The notes: generated by a model from the sequence alone, not told the origin. 64,000 nucleotides of DNA from Diphasiastrum complanatum (GCA_029204225.1 CM055110.1:42019862-42083861), one strand, 5' to 3'; positions 1-12,983 are shown, counted from the first letter of the stretch. Numbers and translations are program-made.

Positions 1-361
1 TTTCTCCCACGCCAGCGCACTGCGTGGATTTGCATGCAGTGCTTGAAGAAATCAGATAAAGATCAATATAGGTGATTTTCTTGTCGTGTCTAATCTCAAA
101 TGCTAATGCGTCTGTTGTTTATTCGTGTGTCTAACTAAGTTTCCTTGTTCATTTGAATTCCGCACCTTGGTTGAAACTATGTTGAATGCTGCATTAATTT
201 TATAAACGTAGATCAGCAGTGCCTGACTACACTCTGGAGGACTGTAGGAGTGATTCAGCTGGCAGTGTCCAGCGACCGCATCTGAACTCCATCTGAGGGC
301 GAAGAGAGAGTCGTGGTTCCTTTGCGAAAGCTTCGTGACTGCGATCCTCCTCATACTCTCA
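1..361 (+). repeat. 3' part of the left LTR of the copia element
   Basis: Positions 1-118 align with 5424-5541 with only scattered substitutions. The LTR end at about 361 is inferred from the primer binding site that follows at 366. Only the R/U5 portion is inside the window. Confidence 0.8.
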
Positions 362-365
362 TCAG

Positions 366-378
366 TGGTATCAGAGCC
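366..378 (+). other. Primer binding site, initiator tRNA-Met type
   Basis: The sequence tggtatcagagcc is the canonical plant LTR-retrotransposon site complementary to the 3' end of initiator tRNA-Met. It lies directly downstream of the left LTR end. Confidence 0.85.
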
Positions 379-480
379 GGTCATCCTATCATATTCTGAC
401 ATAGCCAATAAGCCAGTAAATCTAGGAGCCCAAGCATTCAAACAAACAACCATCAACAAGGGAACAAATTCCAAGAAGCA

Positions 481-1382
481 ATGGCTTCAATCAGCAGCAT
501 GTAGAGCAAGACCTGCACGATACTTGATTCTTCAGAATCTAACTTTCTAGCCTAGAAAGTTAAGACATCATTGATACTCAAGGGCGAAGGACTATTCCCC
601 TGGGTGGATGGCACAGAAGAAATGCCTACGACAACAGGCAAGAAGCTACACGAATGGAGGGAGAAAAACGACAAGGCAGTAGCCTTGCTATCATCTTCCA
701 TCAAAGATAGTCTCACACTTGACCTAGCTACACCCTCCAAAGCTAAGGCGATGTGGGATGCATTACTCACCACATTTCAGACGAAATCAAGAAGTCAAAT
801 CATGATGCTAGAAGATCATCTGACGAATTTACAGTGGGATGGGAAAGACCTCATTTCTTTTGTAAGAAAGATGAAAGATATGTTTCTGTCACCACATAAC
901 TCTGGAGCAGAGAACGTTGTGTCAGTTGAGAAGCAGTTCACGTACCTGTTGAGAGCCTTACCCAGATGATTCCAAACGACAAGATTCCTGCTCGCGAAAG
1001 ATCCTGCCATGAACCTCAGAAAGGCGATTGTCAAGATTCGAGAGGAAGTCAACGCTAGAGAACATCTTGATCACAAAGATGGTTCTGACCAGGCCCTCTA
1101 CGGCAACAAAGAAAAATCCAAGAAGCAGTTTAAGCCTAAGAGGGAGTCGAATCAGAGGCAAGATCGTGACTAGCAAACAGAGGGGACCAGCAAGGGCAAC
1201 TGGAAGAGCAAAGGGAGGTCGAAACAACAAGGTGCAGACAAGAAGACTTGCGTGAGATGAGAAGAGACGGGCATATAGTAGATACATGTTGGCTCAATCC
1301 CAAGATTGAGTGTATCCATTGCCATAAGAAGGGTCACGCAGCCATGGATTGTCGCCAGAACCTGAGAAACAAATCAGCATAG
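481..1382 (+). pseudogene. gag: copia gag (UBN2-type) with two CCHC zinc knuckles, broken
   Basis: The reading frame starts with the ATG at 481 (MASISSM). It has TAG codons at about 502 and 553, then an open stretch typical of plant copia Gag (WDALLTTFQTKSRSQI, LDHLTNLQW-like helices), a TGA at 967 and a TAG near 1170. The C-terminus encodes two CCHC knuckles. The first is split by a frameshift near 1265-1272. The second, at 1311-1352, is intact (CIHCHKKGHAAMDC, spacing CX2CX4HX4C). Gag would form virus-like particles and bind the element RNA. The stop at 553 falls where these proteins usually have Trp, so a G-to-A change is likely. Not functional. Confidence 0.85.
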
Positions 1383-2897
1383 AACAAACAGGAGAACAAC
1401 AATAGTTCATCCTATGTCGAGGAGCCCGAGAGCTCAAAAATGGGTGAAGAAAGAACGAACAGAAACTGTTCGACCACGTATATCTGTGAAGACGTGTGTG
1501 CAGCATCAATTTCTGACACACATGAGGTGATTCTAGACTCAGGAGCCACCTGACACTTCATGACATCAAGACGTATAATATCTGATTTCAAAATTTCAGA
1601 TCCTTCAAGATTCATAGTTCTTGGAGATGGATCTAGACATCAAGTGAACGGTATTGGTTCACTATGGCTCAACACCAATGGTAGAGACAGACGACTCAAA
1701 GATGTCCTGTTCGTGCCTACTCTGCAACAAGACTTGCTCTCTGTCTCAAGAATAGCAAATGCAGGGATGTGTGTGACGTTTTCTGACGAAGCATGCAATG
1801 TGATTGATGTCAATACCAGTACTTTGATCGCTCAAGGCAAAAGAAAAGGAAACAAATATCATCTTAAGGTACGCCTACCTGCAGATCAGGTGCATCAGAC
1901 TCATGATGACCAGCCAGACACTCTGTGGCACAGGAGACTCTGCCACATGAACTCAATGGCACTTTACCAAGCAAGCCATCATAGAGCAATAACAGGGGTC
2001 AACATTTCGAATACAACCAGTTCGACCACCTGTGATGCATGTTTGAAGGGCAAGATGTCATGCACACCATTCGTCAAAGACTCCTACAAAACGACTAAGG
2101 TTCTGGAGCTAGTGCATTCTGACATCTGTGGACCATTCAACGTGATCTCAGTAGGAGATTCAAAATATTATATAACCTTCATTGATGATTATAGCAAATT
2201 TGCCAGAGTGTATTTTATTCAGAATAAATCTGAAGCACTTGATAAATTCACAGAATATGTGAATTGGGCTAAGAGATGTATAGGCAGCAAAGTGAAGCAG
2301 ATCAGAACAAATCGAGGTGGTGAATACATCTTGAATCGCTTCATTGACTTCTGCAATGATCATGGCATCATTCACAAAAGAACTGCAGCTTACACACCGT
2401 AGCACAATGGTGTTGCTGAACGAAAGAACAGGACCCTAATGGAAGCAGCCAGATGCATGATGGCCTACTCAAAAGCTCCAAGGGCACTGTGGGCTGAAGC
2501 AGTAGCTACAGCCGCATACATCCAAAACTAAACAGGCAATTCTGGTGTCCCTCGCACGATACCACATGAGCTATGGTGGGGTAGAAAGCCCAATCTGTCT
2601 CACGTCAGAATCTTTGGTTGTGCAGCTTATGCACATATTTCTAATAAGCTTCAAAAGAAACTTGATGAGAAAGCCGAGCATGGATTTTTGGTAGGATATG
2701 ACAACAATTCGTCATACTATAGAGTCTACATGCCAGACACGAACACTGTGAAAACATTGAGAGATGTCAGATTCGATGAGAGCAGGACAATGGCCAATGA
2801 CGATCCTGTCAGCTACGAAGTTCTGGAGAGACAATACTATGACCTACTTCCAATGACAGAGGGAGCAGAGGACGAACACGAAAACGAAGATTTTTGA
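1383..2897 (+). pseudogene. pol: copia protease and integrase segment of pol, broken
   Basis: The aspartic protease active site is visible as VILDSGAT at about 1530-1550, followed by a TGA where Trp is usual. The frame then stays open from 1560 to 2402. It carries the protease C-terminus, the GAG-pre-integrase zinc-binding region (LWHRRLCHMN ... CDACLKGK) and the integrase core. First Asp region is HSDICGP; second is given as TNRGGEY, where RTDNGGEY is usual, so the second catalytic Asp appears replaced. A TAG at 2400 and a TAA near 2529 interrupt the region around NGVAERKN, which holds the third acidic residue. A substrate-recognition tail follows to the TGA at 2895. Confidence 0.87.
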
Positions 2898-3075
2898 GTC
2901 TCTCCCATTCGAACAACAAACTGACGAAGAAAGATTCTAGAGGCAACCTGCCACCGTAGTTCCTGTAAACTAAGATGGTGCCAGACCGAGCAGAGCAGAC
3001 AAAGACAAAGGCATAACTGTCTCAGGAGGATCTCCCAAAAGGTTGACAAGACCATGAAGACTACCAACAAGATAT

Positions 3076-4747
3076 GTGCCAGGCAGCTCAGCTTCCACAT
3101 CAGAAGAGTTCTACGGATTCAGTGGCAAACCACAAACTCTTGAGAAAGCGATTGAAAGTCCAGAAAAGGACAAATGGATCCAAGCCATGAACAAAGAGAT
3201 GGAGTCCATGAGGAAGAACTGGGTATGGACGTTGGAGCCATTACCACATAAGCGCAAGACTGTCAAATGCAAATGGGTTTTCAAGCTCAAATACAGACCA
3301 GACGGGATCCGACGACAAGCGCCACGTGTTCCGACGCGCCTAAGCACGCAGGTAGGGTGGGTGAAAGGCCTCCTCCTCTGGAGCGCCAAAAACATCATGA
3401 AATACAAGGCAAGACTGGTAGCGAAAGGTTTCTCTCAGAGATATGGTATTGACTACTCTGAAACCTTCTCTCCTATCGTCAAACATTCGTCCCTACGTTT
3501 GTTATTTGCATATGCAGTAGCTTATGACCTCAGGATCCACATTGTGGACGAGAAGATAGCCTTCTTGCATGGCAAATTAGACGAAGAGGTCTACATGGAT
3601 CAACCCCCAGGATACGTCTCGAATTCACTTCCTGACTATGCATGCAGAATGCATAGAAACATCTACGGTCTGAAACAATCAGCCCGACAATGGTACAAGA
3701 AGAAAGATCAAGCCCTGAAATCATTAGGATTCAAGCCTTTGTTGGCTGATTCTAATGTATATGTCAGAGTTACAGATGGGCAGATCATCATAGTGGCTAT
3801 ATATATGGATGACACTTTGATACTTTGCAGGAGTGAGCAGCTAATTGCTGAAGTAAAGGCAGCCACCTTGAAACATTTCGAGATAGTGGATCTGGGAGAA
3901 GCCAGGTGTTACCTAGGCTTACAAATTGAAAGGGACTGAGAGAGAGGTAAGTTATACCTTCACCAGTCCAGATACACCCAGAATATCCTAAAGGACTTTG
4001 GGATGCTGAACTGCAAAAGAGCGAACACTCCAATGCTCGCAAGGACGGTGTTGACAAGCGACGACTGTCCAAGGACTGAGGAAGAGAGGGAACAAATGCA
4101 GCTCACACCTTACAAGAAGCTGATAGGATCATTGATGTATCTTGTAGACAACACACACCCCGATATTGCTTACACAGTGTTTAGGATGAGCCAATTCTGC
4201 ATGAATCCAAGCTCAACGTCGACATTGGAAGGTTGCAAAACATATTTTGCAATATCTTCAATTAACGAGGGATTATGGCTTGTGTTATTGTCATGATGCA
4301 GGTTTCAGGATATTTTCCTACAGTGATGCTAGCTGGGCATCCCTCAAGGATGACTGTAAAAGCATCTCAGGAGAATGCACCATCGCATCAGGAGTAGCAA
4401 TTCTCTGGGTCAGCAAGAAACAGACCATTGTAGCCCAGTCATCCTGTGAAGCAGAATATGTTGCAGCAGCAAAGATGGCCAATGAAATAATCTGGCTAAG
4501 GCAGTTTCTGGACGAATTGGGCGAAACAAGGAACGAGCCCCTGGTCTTGCAGATGGACAACACCTCTATAATACACCTGACAAAAGATCTCGTGTTCCAT
4601 TCCAGAATGAAGCACATTGCGATCAAGTACCACGTGATCAGGGATCTAATTGAGAAGAAGATGCTGCAGACCACCTTCATCGGAACGAAAGACATGGTTA
4701 CTGACATCTTCACTAAAGCCCTGGACAAAGGACTCTTTGAGAGATAG
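3076..4747 (+). pseudogene. pol: copia reverse transcriptase and RNase H, broken, with 87-bp in-frame insert
   Basis: The RT starts with WIQAMNKEME, followed by VKCKWVFKLKY. It then has an 87-bp insertion (3307-3393) before KYKARLVAKGFSQ. The catalytic box is YMDDTLIL at about 3804-3830. The usual first catalytic Asp region reads VDEKIAFLHG, where DVKTAFLHG is typical. A TGA at 3937 interrupts the connection domain, and a frameshift near 4230-4260 precedes RNase H. RNase H is recognisable by YSDASWAS, SSCEAEYVAA and LQMDNTSII, and ends at 4747. It would copy element RNA into DNA. The insert and stops make it inactive. Confidence 0.88.
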
Positions 4748-4780
4748 AGGAGCAGCCTCTGGATCGTAAAGCTATCATGC

Positions 4781-4793
4781 TTTGAGAGGGAGG
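4781..4793 (+). other. Polypurine tract of the copia element
   Basis: The purine run ending gagagggagg lies just after RNase H and directly before a TG dinucleotide that fits an LTR start. It would prime plus-strand DNA synthesis. Confidence 0.75.
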
Positions 4794-5541
4794 TGAAGAA
4801 ACAAAATGTTTCTAAAAACAAAGCCTTGCTAGCTTTCAGCCCTTAGCCTGACGAAGATGTTCGCGAACATGAAAGTCAGGAGACACGAAGCACGAGCAAT
4901 TTTGTGAGCTCGAAAGTCAAAGAGACACAAACTCGAAAGACGAAGGGACGAAGATGAACGGTTCGCGAACTCGAAAGATTCACGAACGAGAATCTTTTGC
5001 GGTCTAGTACGAGAGAAGGCAAATGACCAAAACGAGACCTTCTCCTGACCTCCACGCACCAGAGAGTACCAGCAAGATCATGCAAGTACCCAGAAGTACA
5101 GATATCTGATCTGATGACATGACGTTAGCAGATACATTTTAGGTCGTGGCTAATCTGCCACTCTTGTATTTCCCTGATTAGTTGTAGATGCTTAATCACT
5201 CTAATCTTAGATTTACATAGAGCGACTATACTTACTGGATGTTACTTGACATATAGATCAACAGAGCACACATACAGTGTAATGTAGTAGTCTGATGCTA
5301 GTAAGTAATCAAGACAAAATACAGAATACATGTCCGCCTGCATGCGAAGACAATTCTGTCTAGGATCTGTAGATCCAACTGTCCGCTAATAAAGTGAGAC
5401 GATTGCTTGTGAGAGAACCGTGTTTTCTCCCACGCCAGTGCACTGCGTGGATTTGCATGCAGTGCTTGAAGAAATCAGAGAAAGATCAATATAGATGATT
5501 TTCTTGCTGTGTCTGATTTCGAATGCTAATGCGTCTTTTGT
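4794..5541 (+). repeat. Right LTR of the copia element, 3' truncated
   Basis: It starts at TG after the polypurine tract and matches the left LTR over 5424-5541. About 240 bp of the expected LTR 3' end is missing. The U3 part (4840-5040) contains repeated short motifs such as ttcgcgaac and cgaactcgaaag, which could be enhancer repeats, although this is inference. Confidence 0.8.
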
Positions 5542-5547
5542 TTGTCC

Positions 5548-6660
5548 AGAATTACAATTTTTGGTCGTTTCACTTCATCAGAAGGCCCAAAAAAATGTTT
5601 ATGAACAAAAAAAAACAAATTTGGTAAATTTTGCAATTACGGTAAGGTGCAGCCAAGGGCCCTTTGACTTGGTCGTGCCTTACCCTGATTTTAAAATTTA
5701 CCAATTTTTTTTTTGGCTCATAAACATCTTTTTTGGCCTTCTGATGAAGTGAAATGGCCATGAATCGCGATTTTGGACAAACAAAATGAAAATTTGGCCT
5801 CCTGGATACGTTTTCATTTTTTCAGGAAAAAAGAATTGTAGATTTAATTTGTTTGATCTCATTAGAACCTATAAAAAGTGTTTAGAAGTCAATTTTTTTT
5901 TTAACAAACAAAAATGTATTTCGAAGGCTAATTTTTTTTGTCCAAAATCGTGATTTTTGGCCGTTTCACTTCATCAAAAGGCAAAAACAAAATTTCATAA
6001 TTATGGTACGGTGCATGCGACCAGGGGCCCTTTGACCAACTCAAAGGACCCTTGGCCACGCATTACTGTGATTTTAATAATATATATTTTTGCTCATAAA
6101 CGTCTTTTTTGGCCTTCTGATCAAGTGAAACGACCATAAATCCCGATTTCGGACAAAAAAAAAAAAATGAGAATTTGGCCTCTTGGATACGTTTTCATTT
6201 TTTCATCAAAAATCATGAATTTAGTCTGTTTGATCTCATTAGAATCTAAAAAAAAGTGTTTATAAGTCAACTTGTTTTTTTTTTTTTTTTTGTTTACAAA
6301 CAAAAATATATCCCGGAGGCTAAATTTTCATTTTTTTTTTTCTGTATGAAATCGTGATTTATAGCCATTTTACTTCATCAGAAGGCCAAAAAAAAAACGT
6401 TTACAAGCAAAAAAGAAAAAATGTCAAAGAGCCCTTGGCCGTGCTCTACTATGATTATGAAAAAAAAAAATTGTTTCTAAACCTTTTTTTGGCCTTCTCA
6501 TGAAGTGAAACAGCAAAAAATCATGATTTTGGACCAAAAAAAATGAAAAATTAGCTCTCGAAATACGTTTCTTTTTTGTTCCTAAACATTTTTTTTGGCC
6601 TTCTGATGAAGTGAAATGGCTAAAAATCACGATTTCAGGACACAAAAGTGGGTTGAAAAA
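5548..6660. repeat. Array of alternating inverted repeats (hairpin units), three to four copies
   Basis: The motif cacttcatca(g/a)aaggc occurs at 5571, 5967 and 6371. Its reverse complement, around tgatgaagtg, occurs at 5742, 6118, 6498 and 6604. Each forward/reverse pair encloses A/T-rich arms and a centre with complementary halves (ggtaaggtgc ... gtgccttacc in the first unit), so each unit could fold into a hairpin. Similar spacers (aaatacgttt, tttgatctcattagaa) lie between units, giving direct repetition of about 380-400 bp. No protein is supported. It may be a foldback or MITE-derived array; I do not recognise the family. Confidence 0.75.
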
Positions 6661-7080
6661 AATTCATAAACAATTTTCAAATTTGAAATGTACTTGGGAA
6701 TTAAATGAGGCCTGCAAGTCTATGTCCCACCCAGAGACCTAGATGTTGTTCTATCGGAACCAAGGCAATAAATATCCTAGTCTTGCCTTACAAAGTACCT
6801 ACAAAAGTCTATGGATGATGGGACCAATTTTTGCCCTTAACTCCTATGTGGTAACTCAAGGTAAAAGTGCCACGTAGGATTGATTAGCACTAAACTAATC
6901 ATGATTAACAAACTTAGCAAAGAAGAGGCCCTTTTTGAGTCCAAAAAGTGCCCTAACGATTTGGCACCCTACTCAAGGACCTGGTAGCTGCCAAATCCAA
7001 TTTGGATAGCTCATGTTGGCAACCAATAAAAACCAAGCTATGCGTCGAGCTCACATAGCTCCAATAGGACCACCAAGTGG
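6661..7080. other. Gene-free stretch before element A
   Basis: No credible coding frame. It has moderately AT-rich sequence with a few short phrases (aataaatatcctag, gccacgtaggatt) that could belong to a degraded LTR of the neighbouring element. I could not match it to the LTR-like segment at 8529. Confidence 0.4.
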
Positions 7081-7082
7081 CG

Positions 7083-8372
7083 CTGCAGCATGTTCAAGCA
7101 GAGAAAGCCACAGTGCTCAAGCTACAGAAGAACGAGACCGCCCTTCAGACCTAAATCCAGGCCCGTGGTAGACACAACGACAAAGGTCTAGGAAGCCACA
7201 CAGTCAGCGCAACAACAGCTAGCCCCAAGTGGCCGAAACTGAGAACCAGTGCCTCAGAGCTGAGGCAACAATTCTCCAGCAAGAACGAACGAAGTGGCAT
7301 ACCCAGCCACATGACCGCTCATCCAATATGAGGCAGATTATATGACCTAATAGATGCAGCTATTCAGGCAGACACTTATGGGCTATCAAGCAGCCTTCGA
7401 TTGATACCAGCTCCATAGTACTAGCTCCAGGCCAACCAAATTATCTAAAGCCAAGGCCGCTCTGAAAGAATGGCAACAACAGATAGCCCAACAGCCACCA
7501 GCGCCCCAAGTGGTTATTCCACCGCCACGACAATTAGAAGCTGCATAGGCAAAAGAATGCCAAGACCAAAGACCAGACGCAACGGGGCAGGAAGCAAATC
7601 AAGGGCAAGCCCAGGAGCAGAGTGCAACATCATCAACGGAGGAACAACGGGTCTCATCCTCCCAAGGCTCTCGCTCTATCTCGGCATCTCGATCATTTTG
7701 ACGACCCAAAAGCATGGAAGAGAAGATCAACGACTTCCTCGTGAGCATCTATATGAGTCCTCATGTGGCGGGTGGCAGGTCTCATTCACTGCCAAAGAAA
7801 TAAAAGGAAATGAGATCTCGTGTCTCCCGGCGTTGGCACTGCAACCTGCATGGTGGAAACACATATTTGAGTGTACATCGTCGACCATCAGGGTGTATGT
7901 GTCCAGCCCGAGGACACTGAGGAACAATCCCCACTACGTCCCAATTCCACGTAGAAAAAAATGGGCGCAGGTGTGAGATATCTTTGGAGCTCACAATTCA
8001 CATAATGAACTAGCCAAAGATCCATTCAGAGCATGTTTGGGGCATGGAGGAGATGTCAAACGGGCTCTAGTTCAATTTTCCAAGCAATATATCAAGTGCT
8101 TAGATTCCATAGTTCACGCAGCCGCCGAATTTGCCCGTGATCTGGAATTTTTAATGCGGGTCCCCACCAAATGGGAAGATCTTTTGTCTTGTTTATTCTT
8201 TGATTCCAATAAAGCCCTAGCATCTAACAAACTTGAAAAGACCAATTACCAGTGGCACGACTTTATTACCGAGCGGCAATGCAAGGCCCTCCCTAGTCCA
8301 ATAAGTTTCAAATCTGGATTGCCCAATTTTGGTTGGAGGGTGTCCACAAAGGTTTTTTTTCCCAACAATTGA
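7083..8372 (+). pseudogene. Element A protein: coiled-coil/Gln-rich region plus conserved C-terminal domain of unknown family, broken
   Basis: Several short frames line up. From 7083 there is a Gln/Lys/Ala-rich stretch with stops. The frame at 7470-7976 then ends with a signature shared with two other loci in this window: aromatic WWKHIF, then IRVYVSSPRTL and HYVPIPRRKKW. The frame at 8037-8372 continues with a helical stretch (RALVQFSKQYIKCLDSIV, FLMRVPTKWEDLL). The same order recurs at 10437-10860 and 55477-55960. The locus sits just upstream of a purine/G-rich tract and an LTR-like sequence, as the last gene of an LTR element would. No reverse transcriptase, integrase or gag is seen. Function unknown. 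Confidence 0.6.
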
Positions 8373-8528
8373 TGACGAACACAGCTTGGCCAGAGTCGTT
8401 GGCCAAAGTCAAATATATGGAATAGATCACGAGATATCTAATAAAGCACCACCACGTGAGGGCCACGCACGAGGGCCATACTAACTCCATACTGTCGAGG
8501 GACCAACACTACTTCAAGTCGGGGGCCC

Positions 8529-9185
8529 TGTTGTGGATATTTTCTGCAAATAAATAAATAAGGCCGATAAATAGAAAAATAGGTGTGAGGGCCATGGCAT
8601 CATGTGAGCATAAGTCCATATCCCAATGAGCACGTGTAAAATATTGTATCATGGAACAAAATAGACTTGGGCCATGTAAATAAAATAATGTAAAAAGGCC
8701 CAAAGTCTAAGTTGATTAAGTTCTAATTAGTAGTCAAAATCAAAGTGGTGGTAGGTAGAGTGTGCTTCTTTGTGCATCATTGATCTGGTTGTGTTTTCTT
8801 TGAAAGGCTACAATTTCAATCCTTCCCCCAATAAAGTAGCCAATAGAAGCATAGTGGCAAGGGCCTCCTTAAGAATAAAAAGAAACTTCTTGTACTCCAT
8901 TCTACGTGCTTAATAGAGAGGAGGAGACTCTACCAATTTGAGAACTCAGGCATCCTCATGTGCTTTGCTATCAAGTTTGATGCTTTTTGTGAATGTTGCT
9001 TCTTTTCATGGTTTTGCTACTTTCATTGTTAGTGTTTTTATATACTTTTACATTAGATTAATGGCAATAGCATATGAATAGCCTCCCTCTAACTCTTTCT
9101 CTACTTGCTCTCTTCACTATCATTATGGATGCAAGGTGTGGTTAGTGTTAGAATGGTGGAGTTAGAATAGTGTTAGTGTCAGAAA
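8529..9185 (+). repeat. LTR-like sequence between elements A and B
   Basis: It begins TGTTGTGGATATTTTCTGCAAAT directly after a G-rich tract (agtcgggggccc, 8517-8528) that could serve as a polypurine tract. It contains polyadenylation-like AATAAA sequences. It resembles the LTR-like segment at 11110 in its opening (TGTTG-GGA, then TGCAAAT), in ttgattaagtt, and in the ccaatag ... ggcaagggcc phrases. The 3' end is uncertain. Because it follows one internal region and precedes another, it may be an LTR shared by two tandem elements. Confidence 0.5.
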
Positions 9186-9274
9186 GGAACTATTGATAGG
9201 GAAAGGCTGCTCGAACGCTAAATCTACGACACAACACCCATAGCCCTCCGCCATTCAACCCAATTTTCCCTAGA

Positions 9275-11040
9275 ATGGAATTCGATCAATTCCTGGATGC
9301 TTCACAAGGATTCCAATGCTGCCACGTCCCAAGATTCATTAGCAGCTCCAATTATAGTCATGCAACCACCAGACACCTTACCAATCCAATCTGCGGCACA
9401 ATTCCTGGAAATTTTTGAAGCTATTATCCTAGATGGATTTGAAGGAGAAGAAGAAGATCCAGAAGCCATTCTTCAGGCCAAATCTACCCACCCTACTGGA
9501 TCTGATGCGACACCTATAGTACATGTTGTCACTCTTAATTCTATGGCATCCTAGGATTCATTCACATTGAAAAAGATGATCCAGAATATGATAGAGGAGA
9601 AAGCAGCTTTGGAGAAAAGAATCTCTGAACTAGGCTTGGAAAACACATTGATTAGCCAAAAGCTTATACAAGTCAACCAGGAGCTTCATATTGCCAAGAA
9701 ACACGAAGCAAAATAAGTGACCACATCTCAAGCAGGCCCAACAGCATGAAGATACACTACAAAATTATGTGGGCAAGAGCCTTGGGGAACACACAAGACC
9801 AAGTTGACAAAACCATCCAAGATTCCAAGCAACAAATTCCAATCTTACAGGGGCAATTGAACATGGCTACTTTGGAGAAAGAAAGAATTTTTAAGGAGTT
9901 GGACATCGTAGCTACTGAGCAGGACAATCTATTGCAAACAACTGTAGCAGATCGACCAGTCTCCTAGTTTGAGATCAACTACCTTTTCCATAAAGTGGAT
10001 ACCTACAAGCGCTTTATTAGGATTTTAGGAGAGGTTCGATGCGTTCAAGCAAAAGGCCACACAAGAATTATCAAAGGCCAAAGAATTCATAAAAGGGTAC
10101 GAACAATCAACTGTTGCCAATTTTCAAGTAACTCCTTAGATCCAAATACCGATCATGCCAGATTTTTTACTACCACCACAAGATACAGATCAAGGGCATG
10201 ATGATTTGGGTATTGGACTGATGGATGCTTATCCATCTCAAGTAGCAGATGTTTAAGAAATTCCAAAATCATAAGTAGGGCCATCGACACGTAGTGGATA
10301 GGCCAGGAAAATATTTCAATGACCAGTCCACATTGAGGAAGAGATCCATAACTTCCTTTAACAACATCCTCACGAATCCATCCGAGGTGGCTAGGTCATC
10401 AAGTTCAAAATCTAAGATATTGAGCAGGGAAAAGAATTGGACAAGCTACCAACTTTGGGTGAGCAACTCCCTTGGAAGAAGATAGTTTTTGAGAAAACTA
10501 CAGATTCTATCAAGAGTTATGTGGCAAGTCCTAGGCAGCTATGTGTGGATCCATATTACATGCCTATGCCACAAAGGAATAAATGGAAGAATTGTGGTGT
10601 GCCAATGGATAAAATCATGATCCATACTCCAAATTGGCCGATAATCTATCAGATGTTCAATTGGAATATTTCTGTGGACTTCCATCGAGCATTTCAAGCC
10701 TATGCCTAGAATATTTTTTCTCGCCAGATCCCACAGTTAGGAAGTTAGCCATATTTGGGTATTTTGGCATCCATTTCTACGAGACCGACTGTTTGCCTAC
10801 AATATCATTTGATCCAAATCTTTCGATAACATCAGACAAAGTCTCAGATTAGTTACCATTGGTAAGATTTTACTACCGTTTACTACTGATGCTGGGAGGG
10901 TCATAGAAAAAAAAAATTGTTACTTGGATCACCTCAAATTGGTTATTAGAGGCCAACAAATGTTTTTTCCCACATGACCAAGATTTCAATATGGAATGGC
11001 TTGAATTCATAGAGAAAGTGCAATACCACCTAATAAAAGT
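9275..11040 (+). pseudogene. Element B protein: long coiled coil plus conserved C-terminal domain of unknown family, broken
   Basis: Frames in succession: an acidic region (9297-9551, FEGEEEDPEAILQAK), a coiled coil (about 9570-9715, LKKMIQNMIEEKAALEKRIS), and a second coiled coil (9746-9967, LQGQLNMATLEKERIFKELD). A helical stretch around 10040-10140 follows, then the conserved C-terminal domain (10437-10710: LPTLGEQLPWKKIVFEK, YVASPRQLCVDPYYMPMPQRNKW, NWPII). A further tail follows to about 10905 (YYRLLLML). Several stops and frame changes break it. The C-terminal domain aligns by eye with elements A and 55.5 kb. No polymerase domain is present. Function unknown; the coiled coils suggest a structural, Gag-like role, but that is inference. 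Confidence 0.6.
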
Positions 11041-11109
11041 CTAACCAGAGCCAAAAGTGATAATTTCGCAAGGTGTCGTGGGACCGCCACCAGTTTTGGT
11101 GGGGGATAC

Positions 11110-11580
11110 TGTTGGAGAGTTTGCAAATATTGAGGCAACCCTAATTATATTATTCATTTATTAGTAGTTAATAAGTGAGAGGAATTTGGCACCCTACGTG
11201 TGTAAGTCCAACTCGATGAACACATAATAATTTGATTAAGTTAAAGTTAATGAAAGGACTTTAGGTCAAAATGCGAGAATGAAATCTCACAGGGCCTAAT
11301 AGTCAAGTTAGTGAATAAAGAGGGTTTCTCCCAAATTTCAAAATTCAAATAATAAGAGAGGTAGAAAGTGACCAATAGGAATTGAGGCCAAGGCCCTAAA
11401 ATCCACTATAAATAGTGAAATAGTGTACTTTGCAGCTCATTTTCATGTTCATTTCTAGTCAAGTAGGTGGAACCTATGTTGATTTGTAAATAAGATGTAT
11501 TTGCTCTTCTTCACTTTACTCCAACTCTCATATTTTCTTTGGATCTTATGCTATAATTGTTGGGGTTGAATCTTGTTATA
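11110..11580 (+). repeat. LTR-like sequence downstream of element B
   Basis: It starts TGTTGGAGAGTTTGCAAAT after the tract ttttggtgggggatac. It contains a TATA-like box (ctataaatagtg, about 11407-11418) followed by a pyrimidine-rich leader, as in an LTR promoter. It shares phrases with 8529-9185. The long GA microsatellite at 11589 lies inside or just after it. Confidence 0.5.
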
Positions 11581-11583
11581 CTT

Positions 11584-12902
<1,319 letters not shown>

Positions 12903-12983
12903 GTGACTATGAAAGTCAGTCACCAATAAATTCTCACAAATTATGTGACTGTCAAAGCTAGTCACCAACTACTTCTCACAAAC
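12903..12983 (+). repeat. Tandem duplication of about 40 bp
   Basis: The unit gtgact..(g/t)aaag..agtcaccaa...a.ttctcacaaa appears twice in succession (from 12903 and from 12943), with a few substitutions. Each unit also contains a small inverted repeat (gtgact ... agtcac). Confidence 0.7.

Larger units (their letters stand above)
1..5541 (+). mobile_element. Ty1/copia LTR retrotransposon, 5' end outside window, 3' LTR truncated
   Basis: The start of the window (1-118) matches 5424-5541 almost base for base, which identifies two LTR copies about 5.4 kb apart. Between them lie, in copia order, a primer binding site, gag, protease, integrase, reverse transcriptase, RNase H and a polypurine tract. 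Most of gag-pol can be followed with few frame changes, as expected of a single copia polyprotein. It is inactivated by stops (for example TGA at 1551, TAG at 2400, TGA at 3937) and by frameshifts near 1270, 2900-3076 and 4230-4260. The LTR should be about 990 bp, but the right copy stops matching at about 5541, where the inverted-repeat array begins. Confidence 0.9.

Noticed and set aside
4829-5059. Minus-strand frames inside the copia LTR
   Set aside because: They lie in a non-coding LTR and are shadows of repeated cgaa/ttcg motifs.
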